Source: Burkholderia sp. SRS-46
Lineage (GTDB): Bacteria > Pseudomonadota > Gammaproteobacteria > Burkholderiales > Burkholderiaceae
Assembly: GCF_004343775.1 (NCBI RefSeq)
Contig: NZ_PTXL01000003.1
Coordinates: 682,001-746,000 of the forward strand
Reading direction: 5' to 3'
Length of the DNA: 64,000 bases
Part shown: positions 53,360-63,035 of the stretch, one piece after another
Layout: every line of letters begins with the position of its first letter
Position numbering within the stretch: the first letter of the stretch is position 1
Made by a program: the position numbers and the translations under genes
Notes under the pieces: generated by a model
Seen by the model: the letters and a program-made list of their open reading frames with translations, nothing else
Databases searched by the model: none
What the model was told of the DNA's origin: nothing

Positions 53360-55471
53360 ATGCACAAGAACATGCACAAAAGCGGCGATTGTCACGGGTT
53401 GCGCGATCGCAACGGCCCTGCAGGAGCGACTGGATCGCACATCGCGCTTCGGCTCATTCTCATTCTGCTGTTGTGCTGGACCGAACATGCCATCGCATCG
53501 CCGGCCATTTCGCTACCCGAAGCGGGCCGGATACCGATCCGTCAGAACTGGGATCGGTTGCACGATCCAAGCGGCAATCTGACGGTGGAAAAGATGTCAC
53601 AGCCGGAGGTCGCCCGCATGTTCCAAGGCCAGCACACCGCCCCGGCGCTTGGTTACGTCAAAGGCTCGATGTGGTTGCGCCTTACCGTGATTCGGCCAGC
53701 CAAAGCGGCCTCGATGTGGTTGCTCGAATTGCGCTCGCCGCTTCTGAACGACGTCACCCTGTTCGTGCCCCGGCCCGGTGGCTACGAACGCCATATCGCG
53801 GGCGACCGGCAACCGGTGGAGCGCCGCGACGTGGCGTATCGGAACCCCGTATTTCGACTTGACCTTCCGCCGGACCAGCCGGTCACCATATATCTAAGGA
53901 TTCGCAGCCATAGCACCATGAGCTTTTCCATGGTGCTGTGGTCGCCGGACGCGTTCATCTCGGCCGTAAGCACCGAGTCCCTGCTTTTTGGCATTTTCGA
54001 CGCGGTACACCTCGTCCTGTTGCTTTCGTGTCTATGGCTCTATTGGGTGACACGCGATGCTTCCTTCGGCCTCTTCGGCCTAAGCGTGTTCGTGAATCTG
54101 ATCACGTCGCTGGGCGCCGAAGGCTATCTCTATCAGTATTTGCTGCCGGACTTCCCGGTGGCGAGCAATACCCTCTATATACTGAGCTGGCTACTCGGCA
54201 CACCGGTGGGCACGCTATTTGCGGCGCACTATCTCGGCCTGTTTCGGTCGCCTTGTCGCCGCGCGACGGTCGCCTTCACGTACCTCACGCTCGGCGTGGC
54301 GCTGGCAGCCGTGACTTGCGTGCTCGTTGTCAATGTCTGGTGGGCGCGCCCCCTCTACATGCTTTGGCAGGCGAGCGTGATCGTCGTCACACTGGCGGTC
54401 GCGGCCTGGCTCGCATCGCGTGGCAACAGGCCGTCGCGGGTGATCGTGATTGTGCTGCTACTGCTGCTCGGCGGCACGATGCTGCGCGTCGCACGCAACG
54501 TTGGCTGGATTGCCCCCGGCATCTTTGCCGACAATGCCGACTATCTGGGCATGCTCGCCTTCATGTTCATCATGAACTCGGCGATCGGCTTTCGCTACAA
54601 CGAGATGCGGGCAGCAAAGCAGGCGGCGCAGGCCGAAGCGTTGCGTGTGGCGCGTCAGGCCGAACGCGATTTGGAAGCGAAGGTCATGCTGCGTACCCAG
54701 GCGCTGCGAGAAGCGATGGAGCAGGTCGAAGCATCGCTCGCCACGGAGCGCCGCGCACAGGATGAACAGCGCCAGTTCCTGGCGACCGTCTCGCACGAAT
54801 TGCGATCGCCACTGGCTGTGATCGATGCCACCGCACAGAATCTCAACCTCGATGATTCGCACATTGATCCGCTGACGTCGGCCCGGTACCAGAAGATTTT
54901 GCGGGCCACACAGCGTTTGACGCTGCTGCTGAGCGACCCGCTGCACGAGGATGGCTTCGAGTTGCTGAGGAATCGCTGCAAGCCGGCGCCCACCGATCTG
55001 ACAACCCTGCTCGAGGATGCTGCAGCAGCGGCGAGCCCATTATCGGAGCGCCATCGGCTCGAAGTCGAGGCGAAAGGTTTGCCGGATACCTTCCTATGCG
55101 ACAGCAGCCTGTTGCGCCTCGTATTGCGGACGCTCGCGGACAACGCGGTGAAATATACGCCGACGGGGACGCGCGTGGTTTTCCGAGGACGTTTAATGCG
55201 GGAAGGGGTCGAACTCGAGGTGGAGGACGATGGTCCGGGCATCGAGCCAGCGGATCTGCCTCACGTATTCGAGCGCTTCTATCGTGGCCGGAACGTGGGG
55301 CAGAAGCCCGGAACCGGACTTGGCTTGTCGCTTGCTCAGCGCATGGTCGAGATGCAGGGTGGTTCCCTGAGTCTGGACAGCTTGCCTGGCCGGGGTTGCC
55401 GTGCCCGGATTTTCCTGCCGTCCCTACACGCTGGATTTCACGTTAATGCGAGCGGCTCGGTAAAGGTATAG
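53360..55471 (+). CDS. sensor histidine kinase with 7TMR-DISM-type sensor
   Basis: 703 residues. A signal-like first helix (about 29-45) precedes an extracytoplasmic beta-rich domain (about 50-190; GYVKGSMWLRLTVI, LELRSPLLNDVTLFVP) typical of 7TMR-DISM extracellular domain 2. Seven membrane helices follow (about 205-400), then a coiled coil and the kinase core: H-box ATVSHELRSPLAV, N-box LRTLADNAVKYTP, G1 VEDDGPGIE and G2 GTGLGLSLAQ. The start at 53360 has GAGG upstream. Its 3' end overlaps the convergent response-regulator gene by 34 bp. Likely senses a carbohydrate or envelope signal (family knowledge). Confidence 0.93.
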   Translation: MHKNMHKSGDCHGLRDRNGPAGATGSHIALRLILILLLCWTEHAIASPAISLPEAGRIPIRQNWDRLHDPSGNLTVEKMSQPEVARMFQGQHTAPALGYVKGSMWLRLTVIRPAKAASMWLLELRSPLLNDVTLFVPRPGGYERHIAGDRQPVERRDVAYRNPVFRLDLPPDQPVTIYLRIRSHSTMSFSMVLWSPDAFISAVSTESLLFGIFDAVHLVLLLSCLWLYWVTRDASFGLFGLSVFVNLITSLGAEGYLYQYLLPDFPVASNTLYILSWLLGTPVGTLFAAHYLGLFRSPCRRATVAFTYLTLGVALAAVTCVLVVNVWWARPLYMLWQASVIVVTLAVAAWLASRGNRPSRVIVIVLLLLLGGTMLRVARNVGWIAPGIFADNADYLGMLAFMFIMNSAIGFRYNEMRAAKQAAQAEALRVARQAERDLEAKVMLRTQALREAMEQVEASLATERRAQDEQRQFLATVSHELRSPLAVIDATAQNLNLDDSHIDPLTSARYQKILRATQRLTLLLSDPLHEDGFELLRNRCKPAPTDLTTLLEDAAAAASPLSERHRLEVEAKGLPDTFLCDSSLLRLVLRTLADNAVKYTPTGTRVVFRGRLMREGVELEVEDDGPGIEPADLPHVFERFYRGRNVGQKPGTGLGLSLAQRMVEMQGGSLSLDSLPGRGCRARIFLPSLHAGFHVNASGSVKV

Positions 55472-56097
55472 CCCACGCGATGCACCGTCTTGAGCGGTAG
55501 CTCGGTACCCAATTCATTGCGCCAGCGCTGCCGCAGACGGCTGACCGTCGCTTCGAGCCTGCGCTCATCGTACTCCAGCCATGTGTAGCCGAAGCGTTCC
55601 GCGATCTGGCTGCGGCTGACCGGCTGCGCCGGATGGCACGCGAGCAATTCAAGCAGGATGCGTTCGCTGGCGGAGACTTCCAGGCGGTCCCCATTTGGCG
55701 CATACAGCGCGCCGGCCAGCCTGTCGAGCCGCCAGCTACTGACGACCCTTCGACTCAAGGCATCGAGAATCGCCCCGAGTTCGAGTAGCGTGATGGGTTT
55801 GACCAGGTAATGATCGGCCCCGCCTCTCAGGCCGCTCACCTTGTCCTGGGTTTCGCCGCGTGCGGTCAGCAAGACGATGCCGCAGCCGTTGCGCTGCGTT
55901 CTCAACCAGGCGGCCGCGTCGAAACCACTGCCGTCGGGCAGCATCACGTCGATCACTGCCATGTCGGCCTGCATGGCCAACACCTTGAACTCCGCAACCG
56001 TACCCGCCTGACTGACCAGCCAGTCACGCTTTTCCAGAAAGACGGCAATCTCCTCGCGCAGCTCGACGTCGTCATCGAGCAGTAGTACCTTGGCCAT
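55438..56097 (-). CDS. OmpR-family response regulator
   Basis: 219 residues. Receiver domain with the acidic pair DDD (about 8-10), phospho-acceptor Asp in AVIDVMLPDGSG, Thr in VLLTARGE and Lys in YLVKPI. The winged-helix output domain ends LKTVHRVGYTF. ATG at 56097 chosen (AGGA upstream) over longer frames. Convergent with, and overlapping, the kinase gene, so antisense pairing of the mRNA ends is possible. Confidence 0.93.
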   Translation of the reverse strand: MAKVLLLDDDVELREEIAVFLEKRDWLVSQAGTVAEFKVLAMQADMAVIDVMLPDGSGFDAAAWLRTQRNGCGIVLLTARGETQDKVSGLRGGADHYLVKPITLLELGAILDALSRRVVSSWRLDRLAGALYAPNGDRLEVSASERILLELLACHPAQPVSRSQIAERFGYTWLEYDERRLEATVSRLRQRWRNELGTELPLKTVHRVGYTFTEPLALT

Positions 56098-56574
56098 CTC
56101 TGTGTCCTGGAGGGGTATCGTCAATTTGTTGGATGGGGTGCAGGAGGAAAGTAAATTTATAAGGATTGCTGTCTTGCTCGACAAGACATTCCGGCAGTGG
56201 ATAACCCGTCACCATCTCCCACGTCTCGAAGGCCTGCTTGCGTGCCCGCCGTTCCTGTCGCACGTTTCGGTTCGTTGCCATTCATGGCCCAAGCTTCTCC
56301 CACGCGACGGCCGTGGTACAGCTGTCAGTTCCAGCAGGCAAGGACAAATATTGGGTATCTGTGCAAATCAGTATCAGGTGTTGATGGCGCTGTAAAACCG
56401 CGCTTGAACGGCGGGGCAACCGGGACGCCGCCCGCGAGCGTGTCTACCGAGTCGGGCGACTCAAGGATGCCGGCAAGGACTCGTCCCTCGCAGCCGCTTC
56501 CGCGATCGCGACAACTTCACTATCCTCTACGCCGTGCGCACGGGCGTTTCCGTGCCGCCTTTCCAGGAAGGTTC
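56098..56574. other. no gene recognised between the response regulator and the TfoX-like gene
   Basis: 477 bp. A minus-strand frame of 69 codons overlaps the regulator start but has no supporting features. Confidence 0.35.
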
Positions 56575-56925
56575 ATGGCATCCAGTCAAAGCACCGTGGA
56601 TTTCATCGTCGAGCAGATGGCCGCGGCCGGCGCCATCTCGGCGAAGAAGATGTTCGGCGAATTCGGCGTCTACTGCGACGACAAGATCGTCGCGCTCGTC
56701 TGCGACGACCGCCTGTTCGTCAAGCCGACGCCCGACGGCAAGGCGTATCTCGGCACGTTCGAGGAGGACAGCCCCTATCCTGGCGCGAAACCCTATCTCG
56801 TGATCCCAGGCGAAAAATGGGATGACCACGCGTGGTTGTCCCGGCTGATCGCGATCACGGCCGCGCAATTGCCGCCGCCCAAGCCGCCCAAGCCGCGCAG
56901 CCGCACGCGCAAAGGCGTAAGCTGA
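56575..56925 (+). CDS. TfoX N-terminal-domain protein
   Basis: 116 residues. Family motifs SAKKMFGEFGVYCDDKIVALV and FVKPTPDGKAYL. Contains only the N-terminal TfoX domain, plus a Pro/Lys/Arg tail (PPPKPPKPRSRTRK). TfoX/Sxy proteins activate competence genes with CRP in gamma-proteobacteria; stand-alone N-domain forms are common and of unclear role. Ribosome site AGGAAGG. Single gene. Confidence 0.85.
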   Translation: MASSQSTVDFIVEQMAAAGAISAKKMFGEFGVYCDDKIVALVCDDRLFVKPTPDGKAYLGTFEEDSPYPGAKPYLVIPGEKWDDHAWLSRLIAITAAQLPPPKPPKPRSRTRKGVS

Positions 56926-56968
56926 GCGTCATGCGCACGCCACGTGCGCCGATTGCCGGAGCACGCGA

Positions 56969-57892
56969 ATGTCGACCTCTGAAGTTTGCGCCGCAGCACC
57001 CGGCGCGAACCGGCCGTTCCGGCCGGGATGGCGCGTCGTCGTCGCGGCATGCGGCCTGTGCTGGAGCGTGCTGTCGTTCGGCGCGGACCCGGCCGCCGCG
57101 CTGCGCGACCGCTACCGCGACCTGTCCGAGCAGCTGAAACGCAACCCGTTCCGTCGCCCGCTCTACCTCGAATCGTCGGAAGCGAAATCCTCGCTCAAGG
57201 GCGACATCTACGCGGTGGTGGACTACCCGTACGCGGTGGTCGACGGCAAGCTCAACGACCCCGTGCAAGGCCCGGCGAACTGGTGCGCGGTGCTGATCCT
57301 GCATCTGAACGTGAAGTATTGCCATGCGTCGTCCGCCGGCGACGACGCCGTGCTCGACGTCAACATCGGCAGGAAGATCGAGCAGAAGCTGAGCGATACC
57401 TACCGCGTCGAGTTTCGCTACCGCGTGCAGCCCGCCACGCCGGGCTACTTCCAGGTCGATCTCAATGCCGACAGCGGGCCGATGAGCACGAAGGACTACC
57501 GCATCGTGCTGGAGGCGGTGCCGCTCGGCGACACGCGCACGTTCGTGCACCTGACTTACTCGTATGGCTTCGGTACGCTCGGGCGCGTCGCGATGAAGAC
57601 CTATCTGGCCACCATCGGCAGCGACAAGGTCGGCTTCACCACGGTCGGGACGCCTGCCGCAACGCCACCCGACTATATCGGCGGCGTGCGCGGCCTGCTG
57701 GAGCGCAACACGATGCGCTACTACCTCGCGATCGACGCGTACCTCGGCACGCTCGACAAGCCGCTGGACCAGCGCCTCGCCCGCTGGTTCGATGCGACCG
57801 AGCAGTACGCGCGGCAGCTCCACGAACTGGACCGGCCGGACTACATGCAGATGAAGGCGAAGGAGATCCAGCGCCAGCAGACCGCGCGGTAG
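56969..57892 (+). CDS. exported conserved hypothetical protein
   Basis: 307 residues. A hydrophobic stretch at about 22-38 (VVVAACGLCWSVLSFGA) follows an unusually long N-region and is probably a signal. The mature part has repeated beta-strand patterns (YAVVDYPYAVVDGKL, RVEFRYRVQPATPGYFQVDL, TFVHLTYSYGFG), suggesting a START-like or lipid-binding fold, but this is a guess. Followed by a strong terminator. No family recognised. Confidence 0.6.
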   Translation: MSTSEVCAAAPGANRPFRPGWRVVVAACGLCWSVLSFGADPAAALRDRYRDLSEQLKRNPFRRPLYLESSEAKSSLKGDIYAVVDYPYAVVDGKLNDPVQGPANWCAVLILHLNVKYCHASSAGDDAVLDVNIGRKIEQKLSDTYRVEFRYRVQPATPGYFQVDLNADSGPMSTKDYRIVLEAVPLGDTRTFVHLTYSYGFGTLGRVAMKTYLATIGSDKVGFTTVGTPAATPPDYIGGVRGLLERNTMRYYLAIDAYLGTLDKPLDQRLARWFDATEQYARQLHELDRPDYMQMKAKEIQRQQTAR

Positions 57893-57911
57893 CGTGCGGC
57901 AGCCACGGTGC

Positions 57912-57941
57912 AAGCACGCCCGCGTGAGAGCGGGCGTGCTT
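57912..57941. terminator. strong bidirectional terminator
   Basis: 12-bp perfect stem AAGCACGCCCGC / GCGGGCGTGCTT with loop GTGAGA, between convergent genes; TTTCTC follows on the plus strand. Confidence 0.75.
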
Positions 57942-57963
57942 TCTCCTGCCGGATCGGCAGGGG

Positions 57964-60105
57964 CTACTTCCAGACGGGCGCAGGCGCGATCAGCATCGTA
58001 TAGGCCGTCGCCGGCAGCAGCGTCAGGTACGAAATCGACTGGCTGCCGTAGGTTTCGATCGACGTGCCGAACCTGACGCCGGTCACGGGCACGACGACGG
58101 ATTGCCCGTCCGTGCGCGCGCCGCTCACGGTGATCGTCTTGCCGGGCGTCAGCGTGGCGACCACGTTCGACGCGTTGTAGATGCTGCGCTGGAACGCCAG
58201 CGTGCCGAGGTCGGTCAGGTACGGGCTGACGATCGGCAGGTTCTTGTAGTACTTGTTGTACTTCGTCAGCGTCGCGTTCAGCAGGTCGCCCAGCAGGAAA
58301 TTCTGCCCGCCGTAGTTGCGCAGGTTCGACTGGTGGAACATCAGCGGCCGGTTGTCATAGGTGAGCAGGTACGACACCAGCGTGTCGGACACCTTGTCGA
58401 GCACCTGCGCGTACGTGAGGTCGAAGCCCCACCGCGTCGGATCGATGCCGTTCGCGCCGTAGAAGTAGTTGTACTCGTCGACCCACTCCTGCGGCTGCGA
58501 CACGTTGTAGAACAGCGCGGTCGCATATCTCGGCACCTCGAAGATGCCCTGGTTCACGCAGTTGAACTTGCCGGTGTTGAACGCCGGAAGCGGCCATGGC
58601 GTGCCGCTGTTGTTGGTCGGGCAGCCCGGCGTGCCGACCGGCGGCGTCGGCTTCGACGAATCGGACACGAGCACTCGCGTGCCGAACGACACCAGCGCGC
58701 CGAGCGTCGTCGGGTTGTACAGGCCGGAAATCTCCGGCGTCACGAGCGTCTGCGTCGAATAGGTCGAGAAGCCGAAGCGGCGCGCCACGGTGTGGTTGCT
58801 CTGCATTTCGGTCGTGACCTGGCCGGCCGTGGTCGTGAACGGCGGATCCAGCAGCAGGTGGTCGTACGTGTGGCTGGTCCACTTGAAGCGGCTCTGGTTC
58901 GAGCGGACCTGCGTGGTCAGCGTATCGGTGCCGGTGGCCGGGTAGTCGCCCAGGCCGCCATACGCGGTGCTGAACCCCGAGCCGTTGAACGCGAAGGAGA
59001 ACTTCAGGGCCGACGCATTCGCGGTCTTGCCGTTCACGTTCGACTGCCACTTGACGACGTTGTTGAGATCGGCGCCGGTGAAGCGGTACTCGCATGACGT
59101 AGTGCCCGTGTACGACGCGACCGATCCCGGCGGGTTGCCGAGCGGGCAGAGCCCGCTCGGGCTCGTGCCGGTCACCGCGCCCGTCCTCACGTCATACCAG
59201 AGGCCGGTGAGATCGGATTGCGCATACGGAAAGATCTCGTCCGGAATGCCGACGTCGTCCACCTGCGGATCGATGTAGACGTGCCGGTTGCCGAGGAACA
59301 GCCCGCGCGTGAGCCAGTTGACGAGGCCGTACGACAGCGTCATCGAATGGAGCAGGAACGGGTTGTTGTCGAACATCAGCGACATGATTTCCCGCGACGT
59401 GCTGTCGCCCGCGAGCGGCGTCGTGTTGCCGAACAGGCAGGTCGCGGCGATCGGGTACGTGACGTTGTTCGCGCCGGCCGCCTGCAGCACCGACGTGACG
59501 GTCGTGCCGGCCGGCAACGGGCTCGCCGGCGACGCGAAATAGGTCCATGCGTTCTGCACCGTCAGCGGGTTGCTCGCGGTCGTGCCCGCGTTCATGTACG
59601 GGAACAGGGCCGCGCCCGCCGTCGTGAACGTCGACGCCAGCGGCGACGCGCTCGTGTCGCGGTAGCCGACGTACTGCAGGCAGGCCGTGTCGCCCGGCCA
59701 CGTGTAGAGGCTCGCGAGCCGCACGTTGTACTTGAACTGGAAGCGCGCGAGTGCGGTCGCGAGCGCGCTGCCGGAGAACGGGTTCATGTAGCGGTAGTCG
59801 CTGACGGGCATCAGGACGCCCTGGTACAGCGCGTGGTTGCCGGTTTCGAGCGGCGGCAGCGTCGGATTGCTGGTGTCGTAGCTGTAGACCGTGTACGGCA
59901 CGCCGACGCGATCGAGAATCGCCTGCGCGGCCTGCAGTTCCGGGCCGTTGCCGGTCTGCTGGCTCGCGAGGATCAGGATCTTCAGGTCGATCTGCGCATC
60001 GAGCGGTACGGCGTGGCCGGCGTTCGCACTCAGGCAGAGCCACGCGACGACGATGCCGCGCGCCATAAGATTCGGAAAACGAAATAATGTCCGGATTGCG
60101 CTCAT
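57964..60105 (-). CDS. exported Agd3/CE18-like polysaccharide deacetylase
   Basis: 713 residues with a signal peptide ending near NAGHA (32). The sequence follows the layout of fungal Agd3, a deacetylase of galactosaminogalactan (carbohydrate esterase family 18): an N-terminal strand-rich domain (LKILILAS, VPYTVYSYDT), WLTRGLFLGNRHVYIDPQVDD with metal Asp283/284, SHTYDH giving the His412-x3-His416 metal pair, then PEISGLYN, PRYATALFYNVSQPQEWVDE and LMFHQSNLRNYGG. Predicted to remove N-acetyl groups from an amino-sugar polymer outside the cytoplasm. The start at 60105 has GAGG upstream. A small exported protein and a glycosidase-like lipoprotein lie upstream on the same strand, suggesting an exopolysaccharide-processing group. 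The family assignment is from remembered motifs. Confidence 0.75.
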   Translation of the reverse strand: MSAIRTLFRFPNLMARGIVVAWLCLSANAGHAVPLDAQIDLKILILASQQTGNGPELQAAQAILDRVGVPYTVYSYDTSNPTLPPLETGNHALYQGVLMPVSDYRYMNPFSGSALATALARFQFKYNVRLASLYTWPGDTACLQYVGYRDTSASPLASTFTTAGAALFPYMNAGTTASNPLTVQNAWTYFASPASPLPAGTTVTSVLQAAGANNVTYPIAATCLFGNTTPLAGDSTSREIMSLMFDNNPFLLHSMTLSYGLVNWLTRGLFLGNRHVYIDPQVDDVGIPDEIFPYAQSDLTGLWYDVRTGAVTGTSPSGLCPLGNPPGSVASYTGTTSCEYRFTGADLNNVVKWQSNVNGKTANASALKFSFAFNGSGFSTAYGGLGDYPATGTDTLTTQVRSNQSRFKWTSHTYDHLLLDPPFTTTAGQVTTEMQSNHTVARRFGFSTYSTQTLVTPEISGLYNPTTLGALVSFGTRVLVSDSSKPTPPVGTPGCPTNNSGTPWPLPAFNTGKFNCVNQGIFEVPRYATALFYNVSQPQEWVDEYNYFYGANGIDPTRWGFDLTYAQVLDKVSDTLVSYLLTYDNRPLMFHQSNLRNYGGQNFLLGDLLNATLTKYNKYYKNLPIVSPYLTDLGTLAFQRSIYNASNVVATLTPGKTITVSGARTDGQSVVVPVTGVRFGTSIETYGSQSISYLTLLPATAYTMLIAPAPVWK

Positions 60106-60173
60106 GACGAACCTCACGCAACGAGTAGCGGGTGGCGGGACGTTTGCCCGGGGGCACTGCAATGGTTCGGCGC

Positions 60174-60419
60174 CTAGAGTTTCTTCGGCGTGACGGCCTG
60201 CCGGCTCATCGCTTCGCCCGGATGCGGGCCGGAGGGCATCGGCGGGCGCTTCGCGGGCAGTTGCGCATTGGGCGCGAGCCGCTGATGGCCGATGGGGCGC
60301 TTGCCGGCGGCGAGTGCCGACGGCGAATCCAGTGCGGAGAAGGCGGCCAGCGCGGCGCAGGTGGCGCACAGCAGCGTGCGCCATGCGTGCCGGAGCCGTC
60401 TGATTCGGCGGGGGGGCAT
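60174..60419 (-). CDS. small exported basic protein
   Basis: 81 residues from ATG 60419 (GAGG upstream). Signal peptide ending SALAAG, then a 45-residue basic, Pro-rich tail (KRPPMPSGPHPGEAMSRQ). Sits 68 bp upstream of the deacetylase on the same strand. No domain recognised. Confidence 0.55.
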   Translation of the reverse strand: MPPRRIRRLRHAWRTLLCATCAALAAFSALDSPSALAAGKRPIGHQRLAPNAQLPAKRPPMPSGPHPGEAMSRQAVTPKKL

Positions 60420-60848
60420 GGTGTCCTCGTAGCGTCGCAGGCGCGGTTGGCGATGTTGCAAAAGCGACCCTGCATCCGGCGGCGTGGCCTGCGTTCCACG
60501 CGCACCGGCATGACCCGGTGTCATCCGGGACGATGGCGAATGGTCTCCTCCACAAGCCGGTACGTCGTGGGGCGCCTGCGCTGCAACGTGTTCCGCGAAG
60601 GGGGGCGGCACGCTGCCGGGCGGTCGCGCCGGCACGATGCCCGGCTTGTACGGCTTATGTAAGCCATTTGCATGCCATGCCGTGCAAGTGGTTGATTTTT
60701 CGTCGGCTTTTGGAAAGGCGCGGCGGCGTGCCGTCTGGAAATCGTAAGAAACGTTTCAGGTTTGACACGCGGCGGTGGGAAGGCGGGGCGGTGACCCGCG
60801 CAGGCGTGGGCTGTGCGGAGGAGGTGCGCAGCCCCGGCACCGGGATGG
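60420..60848. other. no gene recognised between glycosidase and small exported protein
   Basis: 429 bp with only shadow frames. Includes an AT-richer patch near 60690-60760 that could hold the promoter for the minus-strand genes to the left. Confidence 0.35.
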
Positions 60849-63035
60849 TCATGACGCCGCGTCTTTCACGGCATGGGCGGCATGCCCCGCCGCCGTCTCC
60901 GTCGAGCCGCGCCGCGGCGTGTCGCCGCCGGCCGCGCGCGCTTCCCACCAGTACTTGCCCGCGCGCAGTTGCGGATCCCGGATCGCCAGATAGGTCGTGC
61001 TCCACAGTTGCGCCGCGTTCGCCTCGGTCGCATCGGCGCTGCGCGTGCCGAACGCCTCCGTCTGGTATCGCCCGTTCGCGTACGACCACGACCACATCTC
61101 GGTCAAGCGCATGTCCTTCGCGTTCGCGATTACCTGCCAGATCTGCTGGCGCGCCTGCGTGAGCAGCGTGCGCACGTCGCTCGGCAAATCGGTGCGCGCG
61201 AGTTGACGGTCGAGGCCCGCGACCCACATCGCCTGCTGCCACGACCAGATCACCGTGCCGTGATACGCGGCGCTCGTGAAGCGCGGCCACAACGTCGGGT
61301 CCGCGTACGCCGGATTCGCGATCAGCACGCCGACGTCGGTCACGAGACCGACCGGGAACGGCTGCATCACGTCGGTGACGATGCGCGCGAGCAGCGCGGG
61401 CGACGGATTGCCGAACAGCAGCACGAAGCCGCCGTCCGAGTGCATGATCGGAATCGGGTTGCCGCTCGCGTCGAGCGCGATCGCGTCGAACTGCAGCGCC
61501 GTGTTCGGCACCGCGCCGGCTGGCACTCCAGTCTGCGGCGCATACGCGGCGAGCCTCGCGCGCGCGTCGTTCGGCGTGACGGCCACCTGGAAGTACGGCG
61601 GCGCGGCGCGCTCCCAGACATCGGCCGCCGCGCCCGCGTTGGTGAGTACGGCACGCTGGTCGGCGCTCAGGTACGGGTCGAGCAGCCCGCGTGCGAGGAA
61701 GTTGCTCGTCGCGCGCAGCGCGGCCGGCACGAGCGCGACGTTCACGTCGTACGGATAGACGCCGCCGCCGATGCCGTCGGTGCTGTCGCGCCAGTTGCCG
61801 ACGATCTCGCCGGGGCGCAGACGGATCAGGTTCGCGGCGAGCGCCTGTTGCGCGAACGGCTGCGCGGTCTGCGCGACGCGCACCAGATTGGCAATGAAGC
61901 GGCTGCCGTTCGTCACGCCATCGGCACCTTTCTGCGCGAGATACGCGGCGGCGCGCGCCTGCCCGCGCGGATCCTCGATCAGCCAGTCCTCCATGATCGG
62001 CGCGAGCAGGTAGTCGCCGTCGACCATCTTGTAGTCGTAGGCCGGCGTCGGATCGTTCGGACGGCCGTGCTTCCGGTTGTCGATCAGCGCGAATTCGCCG
62101 ATGCCTTCCTCGTGCGCGACTTTGCCGTCCGGCGACAGGCGGCTCAGCACCGAGCCGAGCCCGGCCTCGATCACGTCGGGCTGCAGCACCGGCATCAGCA
62201 TGCGCACCGAGATCAGTGTGTCGCGGCCGAAGTAGGTATCGTATTGCCACGAGCCCGCGAGCAGCTTGTCGCTGAAGCTCAGGAATTCGAACACGTTCTG
62301 GCTCAGCGGATCGGGGTTGACCGCCGACGTGAACAGATTCGCGTGCGTGATCGGCTGCAGCGGCGTCTCGCCGCTGAACGCCTCGATGCGCAGCCGCAGC
62401 GCCGGCGTGCCGGGCGGCGATTGCAGCAGCAACCCGCCGGCGCCGCCAGCGGCGATCGCGCCGCCGTCGATCGCCGTGACGCGCAGCGCGTAGCCGGGCG
62501 CACCGTCGACACGATTGCGCTGCCAGAGCGCGACGTTGCCGGACACGGACGGCTGCGCGACGATGTCGGACGGCACGCTCGCGCCGCCGTTGTAGTCGCG
62601 CAGGAAGCGCACGGAGCTGAGCAGTGCCTGCCGGATCGACAGGTTGTTCGTATCGGCCGATACGTCGACGCGGATGCCGTACAGCGTCCGGCCCAGTGCA
62701 TCCTGCAGGGTCGCGGGCGAAATCGGCGTGTCCTGGCGCCAGTTGACGGGCCGCGACGTGTCGTCGAACCAGAGGCCCGCGCCGCTGTTGCCGGCCGGAA
62801 ACACGACGAGCAGGCGCGGCTTCGTCGATGCGCGCATCAGCAGATGCGCGGCGATCTTGTCCTGCCGATAGAACGCGTTGATCTGCCCGCCGCGGTCGAG
62901 CCGGAACGCGAGCGCGGATGCGGGCGGATCGCCGCCACCCGTAATGTCGTCGTGATCGGAACAACTCGCGAGAAAGGCAATGAAAAAGGCGAACAAATAA
63001 CTGAAGACTTTCCTCGTATCAAGACGCGCCTTCAT
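60849..63035 (-). CDS. six-hairpin glycosidase-like lipoprotein
   Basis: 728 residues. Lipobox FLASC with Cys25, so it is envelope-anchored. An N-terminal beta-sandwich-like region (about 35-260) precedes an (alpha/alpha)6-barrel-like region: GSWQYDTYFGRDTLISVRML, SPDGKVAHEEGIGEF and EMWSWSYANGRYQTEAFG. The acidic pairs EEGIGE and the Asp in FGRDTL are candidate catalytic residues, as in glucoamylase or debranching-type enzymes. GGAGG before the start at 63035. With the Agd3-like deacetylase downstream it suggests processing of a surface polysaccharide. Substrate unknown. Confidence 0.75.
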   Translation of the reverse strand: MKARLDTRKVFSYLFAFFIAFLASCSDHDDITGGGDPPASALAFRLDRGGQINAFYRQDKIAAHLLMRASTKPRLLVVFPAGNSGAGLWFDDTSRPVNWRQDTPISPATLQDALGRTLYGIRVDVSADTNNLSIRQALLSSVRFLRDYNGGASVPSDIVAQPSVSGNVALWQRNRVDGAPGYALRVTAIDGGAIAAGGAGGLLLQSPPGTPALRLRIEAFSGETPLQPITHANLFTSAVNPDPLSQNVFEFLSFSDKLLAGSWQYDTYFGRDTLISVRMLMPVLQPDVIEAGLGSVLSRLSPDGKVAHEEGIGEFALIDNRKHGRPNDPTPAYDYKMVDGDYLLAPIMEDWLIEDPRGQARAAAYLAQKGADGVTNGSRFIANLVRVAQTAQPFAQQALAANLIRLRPGEIVGNWRDSTDGIGGGVYPYDVNVALVPAALRATSNFLARGLLDPYLSADQRAVLTNAGAAADVWERAAPPYFQVAVTPNDARARLAAYAPQTGVPAGAVPNTALQFDAIALDASGNPIPIMHSDGGFVLLFGNPSPALLARIVTDVMQPFPVGLVTDVGVLIANPAYADPTLWPRFTSAAYHGTVIWSWQQAMWVAGLDRQLARTDLPSDVRTLLTQARQQIWQVIANAKDMRLTEMWSWSYANGRYQTEAFGTRSADATEANAAQLWSTTYLAIRDPQLRAGKYWWEARAAGGDTPRRGSTETAAGHAAHAVKDAAS

